NCBI RefSeq assembly: GCF_000389965.1
Contig: NC_021191.1
Coordinates: forward strand, 1,799,501 to 1,863,500
Length of the DNA: 64,000 bases
Direction: 5' to 3'
Origin: Actinoplanes sp. N902-109
GTDB taxonomy: Bacteria > Actinomycetota > Actinomycetes > Mycobacteriales > Micromonosporaceae
Position numbers and translations under genes: made by a program. Position 1 is the first letter of the stretch; each line of letters begins with the position of its first letter. The notes under the pieces are model-generated. The model did no database searches. It worked only from the letters and a program-made list of their open reading frames with translations, and was not told the origin of the DNA. Below, one piece after another: positions 49,655-58,161 of this stretch.

Positions 49655-52600
49655 ATGCGACGACGAACCACCGCCGGGGCCGCCACCCTGGCCCTCGCGA
49701 TCACCCTGACCGGGCTGCCGGCCCGCGCCGCGCTCGCCGCGGAGACCCCGGCTCCCCGGGTCAGCTCCGCACTCCTGGCCACCCTGGCCGACGACGGAAC
49801 CGCCACCTTCTGGGTCTACCTGCGCGACAAGGCGGACCTCACGGCCGCCTCCCGCATCGCCGACAAGGACGACCGGGCCACCCGCGTCTACACCGAGCTG
49901 ACCAGCACGGCCGAGAAGAGCCAGCGGGGCCTGCGGGCGCTGCTCGACGCCGAGAAGGCCACGTACACCAGCTACTGGGCGGCCGACGCGCTGCGCGTCA
50001 CCGGCGACAAGGCCCTGCTCGACGCGATCGCGGCGCGCACCGACGTGGAGCGCATCGATCCCGTCCGTACGCTGGAAGTGGTCGAACCGGTCGCCAAGAA
50101 GCCGGCAGCGAAGAAAGCCGCCGCCGCACCGGAATGGGGGCTGTCCGACATCGGCGCGCCCGAGGTGTGGAGCGCGTTCGCGGACCGCGGTGAAGGCATC
50201 GTGGTGGCCAACATCGACACCGGCGTCGACATCACCCACCCGGCGCTGAAGGCGCACTACCGTGGCGCCCAGTCCAACGGCAGCGTCGACAACAACTACA
50301 ACTGGTTCGACCCGACCGGCATCTGCGGCGCGGCGCCGTGCGACAACGGCGACCACGGCACCCACACGATGGGCACGATGGTCGGCGACGACGGGGCCGG
50401 CAACCAGATCGGCGTGGCGCCCGGGGCGAAGTTCATCGCCGCGAAGGGCTGTGAGACGACCAGCTGCACGGATGCGTCGCTACTGGCGGCCGGCCAGTGG
50501 ATCCTCGCGCCGACCGACTCCAGCGGCCGGAACCCGCGCCCCGAGCTGCGCCCCGACGTGGTGAACAACTCGTGGGGCGGCGGTCGCGGCGACCTGTGGT
50601 ACCAGGAAACCGTCCGGGCCTGGGTCGCCGCCGGCATCTTCCCCGCGTTCGCGGCGGGCAACGCCCAGATCGCGACCTGCAACAGCGCCACCGACCCCGG
50701 TGACTACCCCGACTCGTACGCCGTGGGCGCGTACGACTCCGGCCACGCGATCGGCTACTTCTCGCTGCGGGGCACCTCCTCGATCGACGGCTCGGTCAAG
50801 CCGGACGTCGCCGCGCCGGGTGTGGACGTGCGCTCCAGCATCCCCGGCGGCGGGTACGAGGCCTGGGACGGCACCTCGATGGCCACCCCGCACGTGGCGG
50901 GCTCGGTGGCGCTGCTGTGGTCGGCCGCACCGTCGCTGCGCGGTGACATCGCCGCGACGCGGGCGCTGCTCGACGACTCCGCGACCGACACCTCCGACCT
51001 GTCCTGCGGGGGCACCGCCGACGACAACAACGTCTTCGGCGAGGGCCGGCTCAACGTCCACGACGCGGTCGTCGCGGCCCCGCGCGGCCCGGTCGCCCGG
51101 GCCACCGGCACGGTCACCGACGCCGGCACCGGCACGGCCCTGGCCGGCGTCACCGTCACCGCCGAGGGCCGCACCGTGACCACCGGCACCGACGGCAAGT
51201 ACCAGCTCACCCTGGAAGCCGGTACGCACGGCATCACCGCGACCAAGTACGGCTACGTCGCGAGGACCAGCACCGTCACGGTCGCCGAGAGCCAGGTCGT
51301 CACCGTGAACTTCGCGCTCACCGCGGCCCCGATGGTCACGGTCAGCGGCACGGTCACCGACGGCTCCGGGCACGGCTGGCCGCTGTACGCGAAGATCGAG
51401 GTCACCGGGCGGCCGGGCGACCCGGTGTACACCGACCCCGCGACCGGGCGTTACTCGCTGCAGGTGCCGGCCGGTACGACGTACACCCTCAAGGTCACCG
51501 CGGTCTACCCGGGCTATCAGCCGACCACCCAGCAGGTCACGGCCGGCACCTCGGCCACCACCGCGAACCTCGCCGTACCGGTCGAACCGGCGTGCACCGC
51601 AGCCGGGTACAAGGCGTCCTACAGCGATCCGCTGCTGACCGAGAACTTCGACCCGGGCACCACCCCGGCCGGCTGGTCGGTGGTCAACCGCACCGACGGC
51701 GGCGGCTGGGGCTTCACCGACATCGGCGGCCGTGGCAACCTCACCGGCGGCTCGGGCGGCTTCGCCATCATCGACAGCGACAAGCTGGGCAGCGGCAAGA
51801 AGCAGGACAGCGATTTGGTCACGCCGCCGCTCGACCTGCGCGGGCAGAACGCGCCGGTGCTCCGGTTCAACAGCGACTTCTGGGCGCTGAGCAGCCCGAT
51901 CGACATCGACGTGTCCGCCGACGCGGGCGGCACCTGGACCAACGTATGGCACCAGACCGCCAGCCGCCGCGGACCCGTGGTCGAGGAGGTGCCGCTGACC
52001 CCGGCGGCCGGGGTGAACGGCGCACTGGTCCGCTTCCGCTACCAGGGCTCGTACTCGTGGTTCTGGCAGGTCGACAACGTCCGCGTCGTCAACCGGCTGT
52101 GCACCCCGGTGCCGGGCGGGCTGGTCGTGGGCACCACCACCGACGCCAACACCGGCGCCGCGCTGCCCGGGGTCACCGTCACCAGCGACGACGCGCCCGC
52201 GGACAAGGGCGTCTCCGGTGCGGACGGCTTCTTCTGGCTGTTCTCCAGTGGCACCGGGGCGCACAACTTCACCGCGGCCAAGCCGACCTATGCGGCGCTG
52301 AGCAAGAGCGTCACGGTGGTCGCCGACGGTGCCAGGAAGACCGACTTCGCGCTCAAGGCGGGCCGGATCACCGTCACGCCGACGAGCATCGAGTCCCACC
52401 AGACCTACAACACCACCCGTACGACAACCGTCACGGTCACCAACACCGGTAGCGCGCCCGCCGACGTCGAGGTGTTCGAGCGCCCGAAGGGCTTCGAGGC
52501 ACTCCGGAACCCGGGGACGGCTGCGGTGTCCGTACCGATGAAGGGTCTGACGACGGCCGCAACCGGCGCGTCGTACGCGGCAACCAACCCGAAGCCGGGC

Positions 52601-53998
52601 ACCAGGGCCGCGGACGCCTGGACCCCGATCGCCAACTACCCGACGGCGATCTACGACAACGCCGCGGCCACCGTGGGGGGCAAGATCTACTCGGTCGGCG
52701 GCGGCTCCTCGACCGGCAACGAGAAGAAAGCCTTCGTGTACGACCCCACGGCCGCGACGTGGACCGCGTTGCCCGACCTGCCGACGGGCCGCTCCAAGCC
52801 CGCGGCGGCGGCCGTCGACGGCAAGCTGTACGTGCTCGGCGGCTGGTCGGCCGACGGCACCCCGGTCGCAACGGTCGACGTGTACGACATCGCGGCCGGC
52901 ACCTGGTCGACGCTGCCCGGCGCGACCAACCCCAAGCCCCGCGCGGCGGCCGGCCTGGGCGTGACCGGCGGCAAGATCTACCTGATCGGCGGGTGCACGG
53001 CCGGGACCTGCACGGCGTCGGCCGACACGGTCGTCTTCGACCCGGCGACGGCGTCGTTCAGCACCGCCGCGGCCTATCCGCACCTGGTCTCCTGGACCGG
53101 CTGCGGCGCGATCGGCGACAAGGTCTACTGCGGCGGAGGCGCCAACGGCACCACCTACTACAAGGACACCCAGGTGTTCGACCCGGCGGCGAACGCCTGG
53201 ACCGCCGCGGCCGACCTGCCCAAGGACGTGTTCGGTGCCCAGGCCACCGCGGCCGGCGGACTCCTGCTGCTGGCCGGCGGCGCGGTCGACCAGGCAAGCG
53301 CGCTGAGCAGCCAGACCATCGGGTACGACCCGGTGGCCGACGCCTGGCTCACGCTGCCCGCCATGGCCCAGCCACGCTACCGGGGCGCAGCGGCATGCGG
53401 GGCCTACCGGATCGGCGGTTCCCCGGAACCGTTCGTAGGCTCGGCCGACGCGGCCCTGCTCGACGGTCTCGGCGACTGCGAGGCCGACGGCGACGTGCCC
53501 TGGCTGACCCCCGACCCGGTCACCTTCACGCTGGCGGCCGGCAAGTCCCGCACCCTGAAGGTGAGCCTGGCCGCCACCGCCGCGGCCGGGGTGCCGCAGC
53601 CGGGCACGTACACGGCGCAACTCGGACTGAAGACCGGGACGCCGTACCAGGTCCCCGCGGTCTCCGTGGAGATGAACGTGACCCCGCCGACCGGCTGGGG
53701 CAAGCAGCAGGGCACCGTCACCGGCACCTCCTGCGCCGGGGTGGTCACCCCGCTGAAGGCCACGATCCGGCTCAACGGCACCACCAGCTACACGCTGATC
53801 GCCGACGGGCAGGGCACGTACGCCTGGTGGCTGCCGAAGGGCACCTACCAGGTGATCGTGGCCAAGGACGGCTGGATCCCGGAGGTCACCTCGGTCAAGG
53901 TGAGCGCCGGCTTCGTCCGGACAACCGATTTCGACCTCGAACCGGTGGTCTCGTGCGCGGCCCGTCAGCAGGCTCTGCAACGGCCGGGCATCCGGTAA
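49655..53998 (+). CDS. Large secreted subtilase with carboxypeptidase-regulatory and Kelch repeats
   Basis: 1447 residues from ATG 49655, with GGAGGAG upstream. Signal peptide to about residue 33, pro-domain, then the S8 domain with D188 (VVANIDTGVDITHPAL), H234 (GDHGTHTMG) and S408 (DGTSMATPHVAG). Three carboxypeptidase-regulatory-like/fibronectin-type beta domains follow (for example GTVTDAGTGTALAGVTVTA), with a MAM/jelly-roll-like segment in the middle (GWSVVNRTDGGGWGF...). Next come Kelch-type repeats (about 980-1260; WTPIANYPTAIYDNAAATVGGKIYSVGG units), and the protein ends with another beta domain. It is bigger than usual subtilases; the Kelch part suggests carbohydrate or protein binding. 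It is divergent from the winged-helix gene. Confidence 0.93.
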   Translation: MRRRTTAGAATLALAITLTGLPARAALAAETPAPRVSSALLATLADDGTATFWVYLRDKADLTAASRIADKDDRATRVYTELTSTAEKSQRGLRALLDAEKATYTSYWAADALRVTGDKALLDAIAARTDVERIDPVRTLEVVEPVAKKPAAKKAAAAPEWGLSDIGAPEVWSAFADRGEGIVVANIDTGVDITHPALKAHYRGAQSNGSVDNNYNWFDPTGICGAAPCDNGDHGTHTMGTMVGDDGAGNQIGVAPGAKFIAAKGCETTSCTDASLLAAGQWILAPTDSSGRNPRPELRPDVVNNSWGGGRGDLWYQETVRAWVAAGIFPAFAAGNAQIATCNSATDPGDYPDSYAVGAYDSGHAIGYFSLRGTSSIDGSVKPDVAAPGVDVRSSIPGGGYEAWDGTSMATPHVAGSVALLWSAAPSLRGDIAATRALLDDSATDTSDLSCGGTADDNNVFGEGRLNVHDAVVAAPRGPVARATGTVTDAGTGTALAGVTVTAEGRTVTTGTDGKYQLTLEAGTHGITATKYGYVARTSTVTVAESQVVTVNFALTAAPMVTVSGTVTDGSGHGWPLYAKIEVTGRPGDPVYTDPATGRYSLQVPAGTTYTLKVTAVYPGYQPTTQQVTAGTSATTANLAVPVEPACTAAGYKASYSDPLLTENFDPGTTPAGWSVVNRTDGGGWGFTDIGGRGNLTGGSGGFAIIDSDKLGSGKKQDSDLVTPPLDLRGQNAPVLRFNSDFWALSSPIDIDVSADAGGTWTNVWHQTASRRGPVVEEVPLTPAAGVNGALVRFRYQGSYSWFWQVDNVRVVNRLCTPVPGGLVVGTTTDANTGAALPGVTVTSDDAPADKGVSGADGFFWLFSSGTGAHNFTAAKPTYAALSKSVTVVADGARKTDFALKAGRITVTPTSIESHQTYNTTRTTTVTVTNTGSAPADVEVFERPKGFEALRNPGTAAVSVPMKGLTTAATGASYAATNPKPGTRAADAWTPIANYPTAIYDNAAATVGGKIYSVGGGSSTGNEKKAFVYDPTAATWTALPDLPTGRSKPAAAAVDGKLYVLGGWSADGTPVATVDVYDIAAGTWSTLPGATNPKPRAAAGLGVTGGKIYLIGGCTAGTCTASADTVVFDPATASFSTAAAYPHLVSWTGCGAIGDKVYCGGGANGTTYYKDTQVFDPAANAWTAAADLPKDVFGAQATAAGGLLLLAGGAVDQASALSSQTIGYDPVADAWLTLPAMAQPRYRGAAACGAYRIGGSPEPFVGSADAALLDGLGDCEADGDVPWLTPDPVTFTLAAGKSRTLKVSLAATAAAGVPQPGTYTAQLGLKTGTPYQVPAVSVEMNVTPPTGWGKQQGTVTGTSCAGVVTPLKATIRLNGTTSYTLIADGQGTYAWWLPKGTYQVIVAKDGWIPEVTSVKVSAGFVRTTDFDLEPVVSCAARQQALQRPGIR

Positions 53999-54010
53999 CA
54001 CTTCACCCGG

Positions 54011-54046
54011 GGCGGTCCGGGCCTTCTTCGACCCGGGCCGCCTTTT
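54011..54046 (+). terminator. Terminator after the subtilase gene
   Basis: An 11-bp stem GGCGGTCCGGG / CCCGGGCCGCC (one T-G wobble; 54011-54021 and 54032-54042), a 10-base loop, then TTTT. Confidence 0.85.
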
Positions 54047-54103
54047 CCCTGCCGCGAGCGCTCCCCACCGTTAGGCTGATGCTTGCGTTGTTCGTCCCCT
54101 GTC

Positions 54104-55396
54104 ATGTCTTGTGCTGAGGTGCGTGTGGAGCAGCCGGTAGAGGTGGACGTCGTCATCGTCGGCGGCGGTCTCGCCGGGCTTGCCGCTGCCCGCCGGCTGG
54201 ACCGGGCCGGGGTCGAGTGGCTGCTCGTCGAGGCATCCGACCGGCTCGGCGGCCGGGTCGCCACCGACGTCGTCGACGGCTGGCACCTCGACCGCGGCTT
54301 CCAGGTGCTCAACACGGCGTACCCGCGGGTGCCCGCGCTGGTCGACCTCGACGCCCTCGACATGCGCTACTTCACGCCCGGCGTGCTCGTGCGCCGCGCC
54401 GGCAAGCTGCACCGGCTGGAGAACCCGCTGCGCGAGCCGATGACCGTCGCGCAGACCGTCACCAGCGGGGTCGGCTCGCTCGCCGACCGGCTCAAGTTCG
54501 GTGCGCTGGCGACGCGCTGTGCGACGTACCCTCCGGAAAGGTTGCTGTCGGCCCCGGAGATCACCACCCAGCAGGCGCTGCGCAAGGCCGGGCTGTCCCA
54601 CCGGATCATCGAGGAAGTGCTGCGGCCCTTCCTGTCCGGCGTCTTCGCCGACCGCTCGCTCGACACCTCCAGCCACGTGCTGGCCATGGTGCTGCGCTCG
54701 TTCGCCCGGGGCCGTATCGGCGTCCCCGCGGGCGGCATGGGGGCCCTCCCCGCTGCCATCGCGGGCCCGCTGCCCTTCCCCCAACTCCTGGTCAACGCGC
54801 CCGTGCTCGCCCTCGGCCCGGGCATGGTCGTCACCCAGGGCGGCGAGATCCGCAGCCGGGCCGTCATCGTCGCCACCGACCCGGTCACCGCATCCCAGCT
54901 CCTGCCGGGCCTGCCCCGCCCCGAAATGAACGCCCTGACCACGTACTACTTCGGCGCCCCGCAAGCCCCCATCGACGAGCCCACCCTCCTGGTCGACGGC
55001 GACCGCCGCGAAATCATCGCCAACACCATCGTCATGTCCAACGCCGCCCCCGAGTACGCCCCCGCGGGCAAAAGCCTGATCGCAGCGTCAACGGTGGGCG
55101 TGGCAGCCCCCTCAGGAGCCTCCGAAGCGGTCATCCGGGTCGAACTCGCCCGCATCTACGGCACCCCCACCGACGACTGGGACCTGCTGGCCACGGTCCC
55201 GATCCCGCACGCCCTCCCAGCGGCCCGCCCACCCCAGGGCAACCTGCGCAAGGAGGTCGCGCTCGGCAACGGCCTGTACGTGGCGGGGGACCACCGCGAC
55301 AGCCCGAGCATCCAAGGAGCCCTCGCCTCCGGCTGGCGCACCGCCGGCGCCGTCCTCACCGACCTCGGCGCGTACGCCGGCACCGCCGCGCGCTGA
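54104..55396 (+). CDS. FAD-dependent amine-oxidase-like oxidoreductase
   Basis: About 430 residues; ATG 54104 is used but GTG 54119 or 54125 may be the true start (only a weak ribosome site in each case). The N-terminal FAD motif VVIVGGGLAGLAAARRLDRAGVEWLLVEASDRLGGRV is the classical amine-oxidase/phytoene-desaturase/protoporphyrinogen-oxidase start. GGMGALPAAIAGP is the middle motif and the C-terminal GLYVAGDHRDSPSIQGALASGWRTAG is the second FAD motif. Substrate unknown. The last codons fall inside a 49-bp tandem repeat. Confidence 0.9.
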   Translation: MSCAEVRVEQPVEVDVVIVGGGLAGLAAARRLDRAGVEWLLVEASDRLGGRVATDVVDGWHLDRGFQVLNTAYPRVPALVDLDALDMRYFTPGVLVRRAGKLHRLENPLREPMTVAQTVTSGVGSLADRLKFGALATRCATYPPERLLSAPEITTQQALRKAGLSHRIIEEVLRPFLSGVFADRSLDTSSHVLAMVLRSFARGRIGVPAGGMGALPAAIAGPLPFPQLLVNAPVLALGPGMVVTQGGEIRSRAVIVATDPVTASQLLPGLPRPEMNALTTYYFGAPQAPIDEPTLLVDGDRREIIANTIVMSNAAPEYAPAGKSLIAASTVGVAAPSGASEAVIRVELARIYGTPTDDWDLLATVPIPHALPAARPPQGNLRKEVALGNGLYVAGDHRDSPSIQGALASGWRTAGAVLTDLGAYAGTAAR

Positions 55397-55505
55397 TCCG
55401 ATCGGCGGCGCCCTCGGCGCGTTCGCCGGCGCCGCCGCGCGATAATCGCACCGGCGGCGTCCCCGGAGCGTTCCTTGGCGCCGCCGCGGGGTAACACCAC
55501 CGGCA
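55367..55505 (+). repeat. 49-bp tandem repeat, about 2.8 copies
   Basis: Units start at 55367, 55416 and 55465. The first two differ at a handful of positions, the third is shorter. The first unit contains the 3' end of the oxidoreductase gene including its stop; later units repeat this gene end in untranslated DNA up to the small acidic gene. Confidence 0.75.
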
Positions 55506-55663
55506 TGACCGATCAGAAAAATCCCACCCCCGGCGACCCCGACGAGGACCACCCGGCCCAGGAAGCCCACGGCGGCAGCATGGCCCCCGGCCTGGTCACC
55601 GACACCGGCGAGCCGGAGCAGGACACCCCGCCCGCCGACGCGCCCACCCCCGCCGAAGAATAG
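55505..55663 (+). CDS. Small acidic hypothetical protein
   Basis: 52 residues from ATG 55505. Very acidic and proline-rich (DPDEDHPAQEAHGG, EPEQDTPPADAP), probably disordered. No family recognised. The compositional bias of codon third positions fits a real actinobacterial gene. It lies directly before the CAT-anticodon tRNA. Confidence 0.55.
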   Translation: MTDQKNPTPGDPDEDHPAQEAHGGSMAPGLVTDTGEPEQDTPPADAPTPAEE

Positions 55664-55712
55664 ATCGCTGGCTTGACCCGGACGTGACGGGTTAGTATCG
55701 CCGCCGGTAACG

Positions 55713-55789
55713 GGGGCGGTAGCTCAGTGGGTTAGAGCAGGGGACTCATAATCCCTCGGTCGCGGGTTCGAGTCCCGCCCGCCCCACCA
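55713..55789 (+). tRNA. tRNA with CAT anticodon (Met elongator, or Ile2)
   Basis: 77 nt including encoded CCA. Acceptor GGGGCGG / CCGCCCC, D-arm GCTC-GAGC, anticodon loop CTCATAA (CAT at 55747-55749), T-arm GCGGG-TTCGAGT-CCCGC. The CTCATAA loop fits elongator Met or the lysidine-modified Ile2 tRNA; I cannot decide by eye. No initiator features (C-A mismatch at 1:72, GGG/CCC anticodon stem) are seen. Confidence 0.93.
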
Positions 55790-55796
55790 TATTGCT

Positions 55797-55813
55797 CCGG
55801 GGGCGACCCCCGG
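55797..55813 (+). terminator. Terminator of the CAT-anticodon tRNA; double-hairpin element, copy 2
   Basis: CCGGGGG-CGA-CCCCCGG (7-bp stem), 8 bases after the tRNA, continuing into ACACCCCACGGTGCGGTGGG at 55814-55833. The same element occurs at 24211-24250. Confidence 0.7.
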
Positions 55814-55842
55814 ACACCCCACGGTGCGGTGGGCGTGCTTCC

Positions 55843-56202
55843 TCAGCCGGCCTCGGCCAGGACATCCCGCAGGATCTGGGCCAACTCGCCCAGGAACCTG
55901 GCGGCCCCGACGTCCGACTCGTCCTCGAGCACCCAGTTGCCCTCCCACGCGACCATCCGCGCGAGCGCACCCGGCACCGCCGGCGGATCGGCCAGCACCG
56001 CTTCGAACGCCGCCAGTTCCCGCCGCAGCTTGCGCGTGCTCACCTGGGCCGTCTGCCGCAGGTCCGCCCGGATCTCGTCGAGGCTCTCCGCGTCGGCGAC
56101 CTTGAAGCCCAGGAAGCCACGTACGACGTCGATCGCAGGCTCCGCGTCCTGCTGCCGCATGCGCGCTTGGAGGGGTTCGGGAAGCTCGGACACGTCGTTC
56201 AC
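55843..56202 (-). CDS. Immunity-like conserved hypothetical protein
   Basis: 119 residues from GTG 56202; the open frame runs further 5' but there overlaps the toxin wreck. Soluble and helical: SELPEPLQARMRQQ, then SLDEIRADLRQTAQVSTRKLRRELAAFEAVL and WEGNWVLEDESDVGAARFLGELAQILRDVL. Its position just after a polymorphic-toxin C-terminus suggests an immunity protein. A truncated second copy of the same protein lies at 61163-61447 on the other strand. No named family recognised. Confidence 0.7.
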   Translation of the reverse strand: MNDVSELPEPLQARMRQQDAEPAIDVVRGFLGFKVADAESLDEIRADLRQTAQVSTRKLRRELAAFEAVLADPPAVPGALARMVAWEGNWVLEDESDVGAARFLGELAQILRDVLAEAG

Positions 56203-56681
56203 CTTCAGGTTCCGGAGGGAAGGTCGTGACGATGAAGGGTATCGGCGGATCCGAGCGCGGCCCGGCGCCGTACATCCCGGGGTTGTAGTAACCCTTGCCG
56301 ACCGCACTCTCAACGACGATCTTGCCCTCTGCTCGCCGTCGAGGGCCAGGTCGCTGAGGAGGTCTTCCCAGTTGTCGCGCAGTCGCGATGTGGATCTTGG
56401 GCGGCTTGTCGACGAGCTTGTGATAGATGCCAGGATCCTGGCTTCCTCGTGGTCCGCGGGGCGGGCCGAGGGTACCGGGCTGGCGGAGCTCGATGACCCG
56501 CCAGCAGCGGTCGGCCGTCCCGCGTTCAACGCCGAAGCGACCGAGCTTTCGGCCTGTGCAACGCTCCCGGCCCGTCCATGCGGCCGGCCGCCCTCTTTGC
56601 GGCGTCCGTGGCCACCGGGTGGTGAGCCGTCGTCGCTCCACCGTGGCCATGCGTCCGGTCATACCGCCCACCCCGGGATGA
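56203..56681 (-). pseudogene. Frameshifted C-terminal end of a polymorphic toxin
   Basis: Read on the minus strand, coding-like peptides switch frame at least twice: IYHKLVDKPPKIHIA (about 56380-56425), LRDNWEDLLSDLALDGEQ (about 56333-56386), then GKIVVESAVGKGYYNPGMYG (about 56270-56330), followed by a Pro-rich tail that reaches the immunity gene. The region 56440-56681 between this and the truncated toxin N-terminus gives no recognisable protein. This looks like the decayed toxic tip of the gene that begins at 57386. Confidence 0.6.
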
Positions 56682-57386
56682 TCAGCCCTCCATTAGCGTG
56701 GTCAGGTTCTGCAGGCTGGTGATCAGGGCGCCGGTGTAGCCGAAGATCCGGCTGCACCACTTGGCGACCGCCGCGATGATCTGGATGGTGACGACCGGGA
56801 TGGTGACGATGGCGAGTGCTTCGGCAGCCCAGACGATCACCCGGGCTACCAGGTCGCAGATCAGGTCGCGGACGATGTCGCGGGTGAACTGGACCAGGTT
56901 GCCTGCCGCCTGGGTGGCTGCTGACATGGTGCCGGCCAGCGTGGCCAGGCCGCCGAGGCCGTCCACGTTGTGCGACATCATTGATCGGTACGACTCGGCG
57001 GCTGAGCCGTTCCAGTCGGGCAGGTCGGCGGCGAGGCTCGCGTCGAGGTCCTCGGCCATGGTCTGGATGGCGCCGGCCATGGTGGCCCAGGTCTGGGCGT
57101 GGCCCGCAATGGTGTCGGGGATGCCGGCGAGCTTGTCGAGGATCTCGCGTAGCGGCTCGAAGTGTTCCATGGCCCAGCCGAGTCCGTTGGCCAGCAGGGC
57201 GCTGAACGGGTCGATGACAGTCGCTGCGGCATCGCCGACGAGGGCGCCGCCAGCCAGCATGCTGTCCACCCAGTTGCCGCTCTGCACCGACTGGTGCAGA
57301 GCCTGGAAGCCGTCGGCGAGTGAGATGCCGGTGTAGCCGGTGCGGGTGGTCGTCGACGTGGCCGCCAACGAGGAGTTCGGCATCAT
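56682..57386 (-). CDS. Polymorphic toxin N-terminal region (WXG/LXG-type), truncated
   Basis: 234 residues from ATG 57386, two bases after the WXG100-like gene stop. Features of actinobacterial ESX-secreted polymorphic toxins: an N-terminal helical part, HAQTWATMAGAIQTMAEDLDASLAADLPDWNGSAAESYRSMMSHN (a W-x-G turn, WNG), a long helix, then hydrophobic segments around AAEALAIVTIPVVTIQIIAAVA, and SRIFGYTGALITSLQNLTTLMEG at the end, where full-length relatives continue into a linker and toxin domain. It stops here, so the toxin domain is cut off; fragments of it lie downstream. Confidence 0.8.
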   Translation of the reverse strand: MMPNSSLAATSTTTRTGYTGISLADGFQALHQSVQSGNWVDSMLAGGALVGDAAATVIDPFSALLANGLGWAMEHFEPLREILDKLAGIPDTIAGHAQTWATMAGAIQTMAEDLDASLAADLPDWNGSAAESYRSMMSHNVDGLGGLATLAGTMSAATQAAGNLVQFTRDIVRDLICDLVARVIVWAAEALAIVTIPVVTIQIIAAVAKWCSRIFGYTGALITSLQNLTTLMEG

Positions 57387-57388
57387 GG

Positions 57389-57703
57389 TCAGCCCAGCCC
57401 ACCGGCCGAGCGGATCGAGTTCTGCGCGTTGCTGTCAATCGCGCCGTATTCGCGACCGGTGGCGTCAAGTGCGTCAGCCAGCAGCTGCAAGTTCTGGGAA
57501 ACGTAGGCGTACAGCTGGTTCTGGCCGTTGTGTCGACGTTCGAGGACGGCTGCGATCCAGCCGCACAATTCCCCGTACGCGCCGGTGTCTTGCGAAATGG
57601 CGCTGCTGGCGCCCATCACCGCAGTGAGTTGATCGCGGATCGCGCGTACGTTGGCGGCGTGCCGGAAGAGTTGCGACGAGTCCACCTCGAAGGCATCCGG
57701 CAT
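57389..57703 (-). CDS. WXG100-like ESX secretion target
   Basis: 104 residues from ATG 57703. Short, helical: FEVDSSQLFRHAANVRAIRDQL, then a central turn GAYGELCGWIAAVLE, then LYAYVSQNLQLLADALDATGREYGAIDSNAQNSI, close to the DUF2580/ESX-1-type partner family. Such proteins pair with the N-terminus of the large toxin next door and guide it to type VII secretion. The gene is translationally linked to the YbaB-like gene upstream (1-base gap) and to the toxin gene downstream. Confidence 0.85.
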   Translation of the reverse strand: MPDAFEVDSSQLFRHAANVRAIRDQLTAVMGASSAISQDTGAYGELCGWIAAVLERRHNGQNQLYAYVSQNLQLLADALDATGREYGAIDSNAQNSIRSAGGLG

Positions 57704-57704
57704 G

Positions 57705-58127
57705 TCAGTATCCCGTGTCCGCAGGCCGCTCTTCGTCGGGCCGTTCCAGCGCCTGGCGCATCCGGTCGGCGATGGTGCGCGCCGACAGCGAGTCGGGTCC
57801 CATTGTCTCCACCGCGATGTCCTGAGCCCGGTCGGCAGCCTCGGCCCGGGCCGTGCGAAGCGCACTCATCACCGCACGCGCTACCACCGCCGGCTCGAAA
57901 CGGTGAATGCGATCGGTCAACTCCAACCCGATCAGCACTCCGGCAGAGTCGATGGTGACCTCAGCCAGGTCATTGTCATCCCGCTTGGTGACACGTAAGC
58001 GGGCCATCTGTTCACTCATGGCGGCAGCCCGCGCCGCTGTCCGGTCGACGTTCTCCTGCCACGAGCGCAAATACTCGCGGGACGCATCCGGGTCCAGAAA
58101 GGCCTGGGTGTCGGGAACCTCGGGCAT
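57705..58127 (-). CDS. YbaB/EbfC-family protein
   Basis: 140 residues from ATG 58127. N-terminal coiled coil (SWQENVDRTAARAAAMSEQMARL) followed by the YbaB core RVTKRDDNDLAEVTIDSAGVLIGLELTDRIHRFEPAVVARAVMSALRTARAEAADRA. YbaB proteins bind DNA as dimers; this ESX-linked actinobacterial subtype often precedes WXG100 and toxin genes, perhaps as regulator or chaperone. It is the first of three tightly packed genes of that module. Confidence 0.85.
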   Translation of the reverse strand: MPEVPDTQAFLDPDASREYLRSWQENVDRTAARAAAMSEQMARLRVTKRDDNDLAEVTIDSAGVLIGLELTDRIHRFEPAVVARAVMSALRTARAEAADRAQDIAVETMGPDSLSARTIADRMRQALERPDEERPADTGY

Positions 58128-58161
58128 GTGCCGGAGTGTAACAACGCTCGATACGAGTAGT

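Noticed and set aside
50480..54001. A minus-strand frame of over 1100 codons under the subtilase gene
   Set aside because: Shadow of high-GC codon bias; the plus strand has full S8 and Kelch motifs.
55724..55800. A minus-strand peptide reading over the CAT-anticodon tRNA
   Set aside because: It is the frequent false ORF produced by antisense tRNA sequence.
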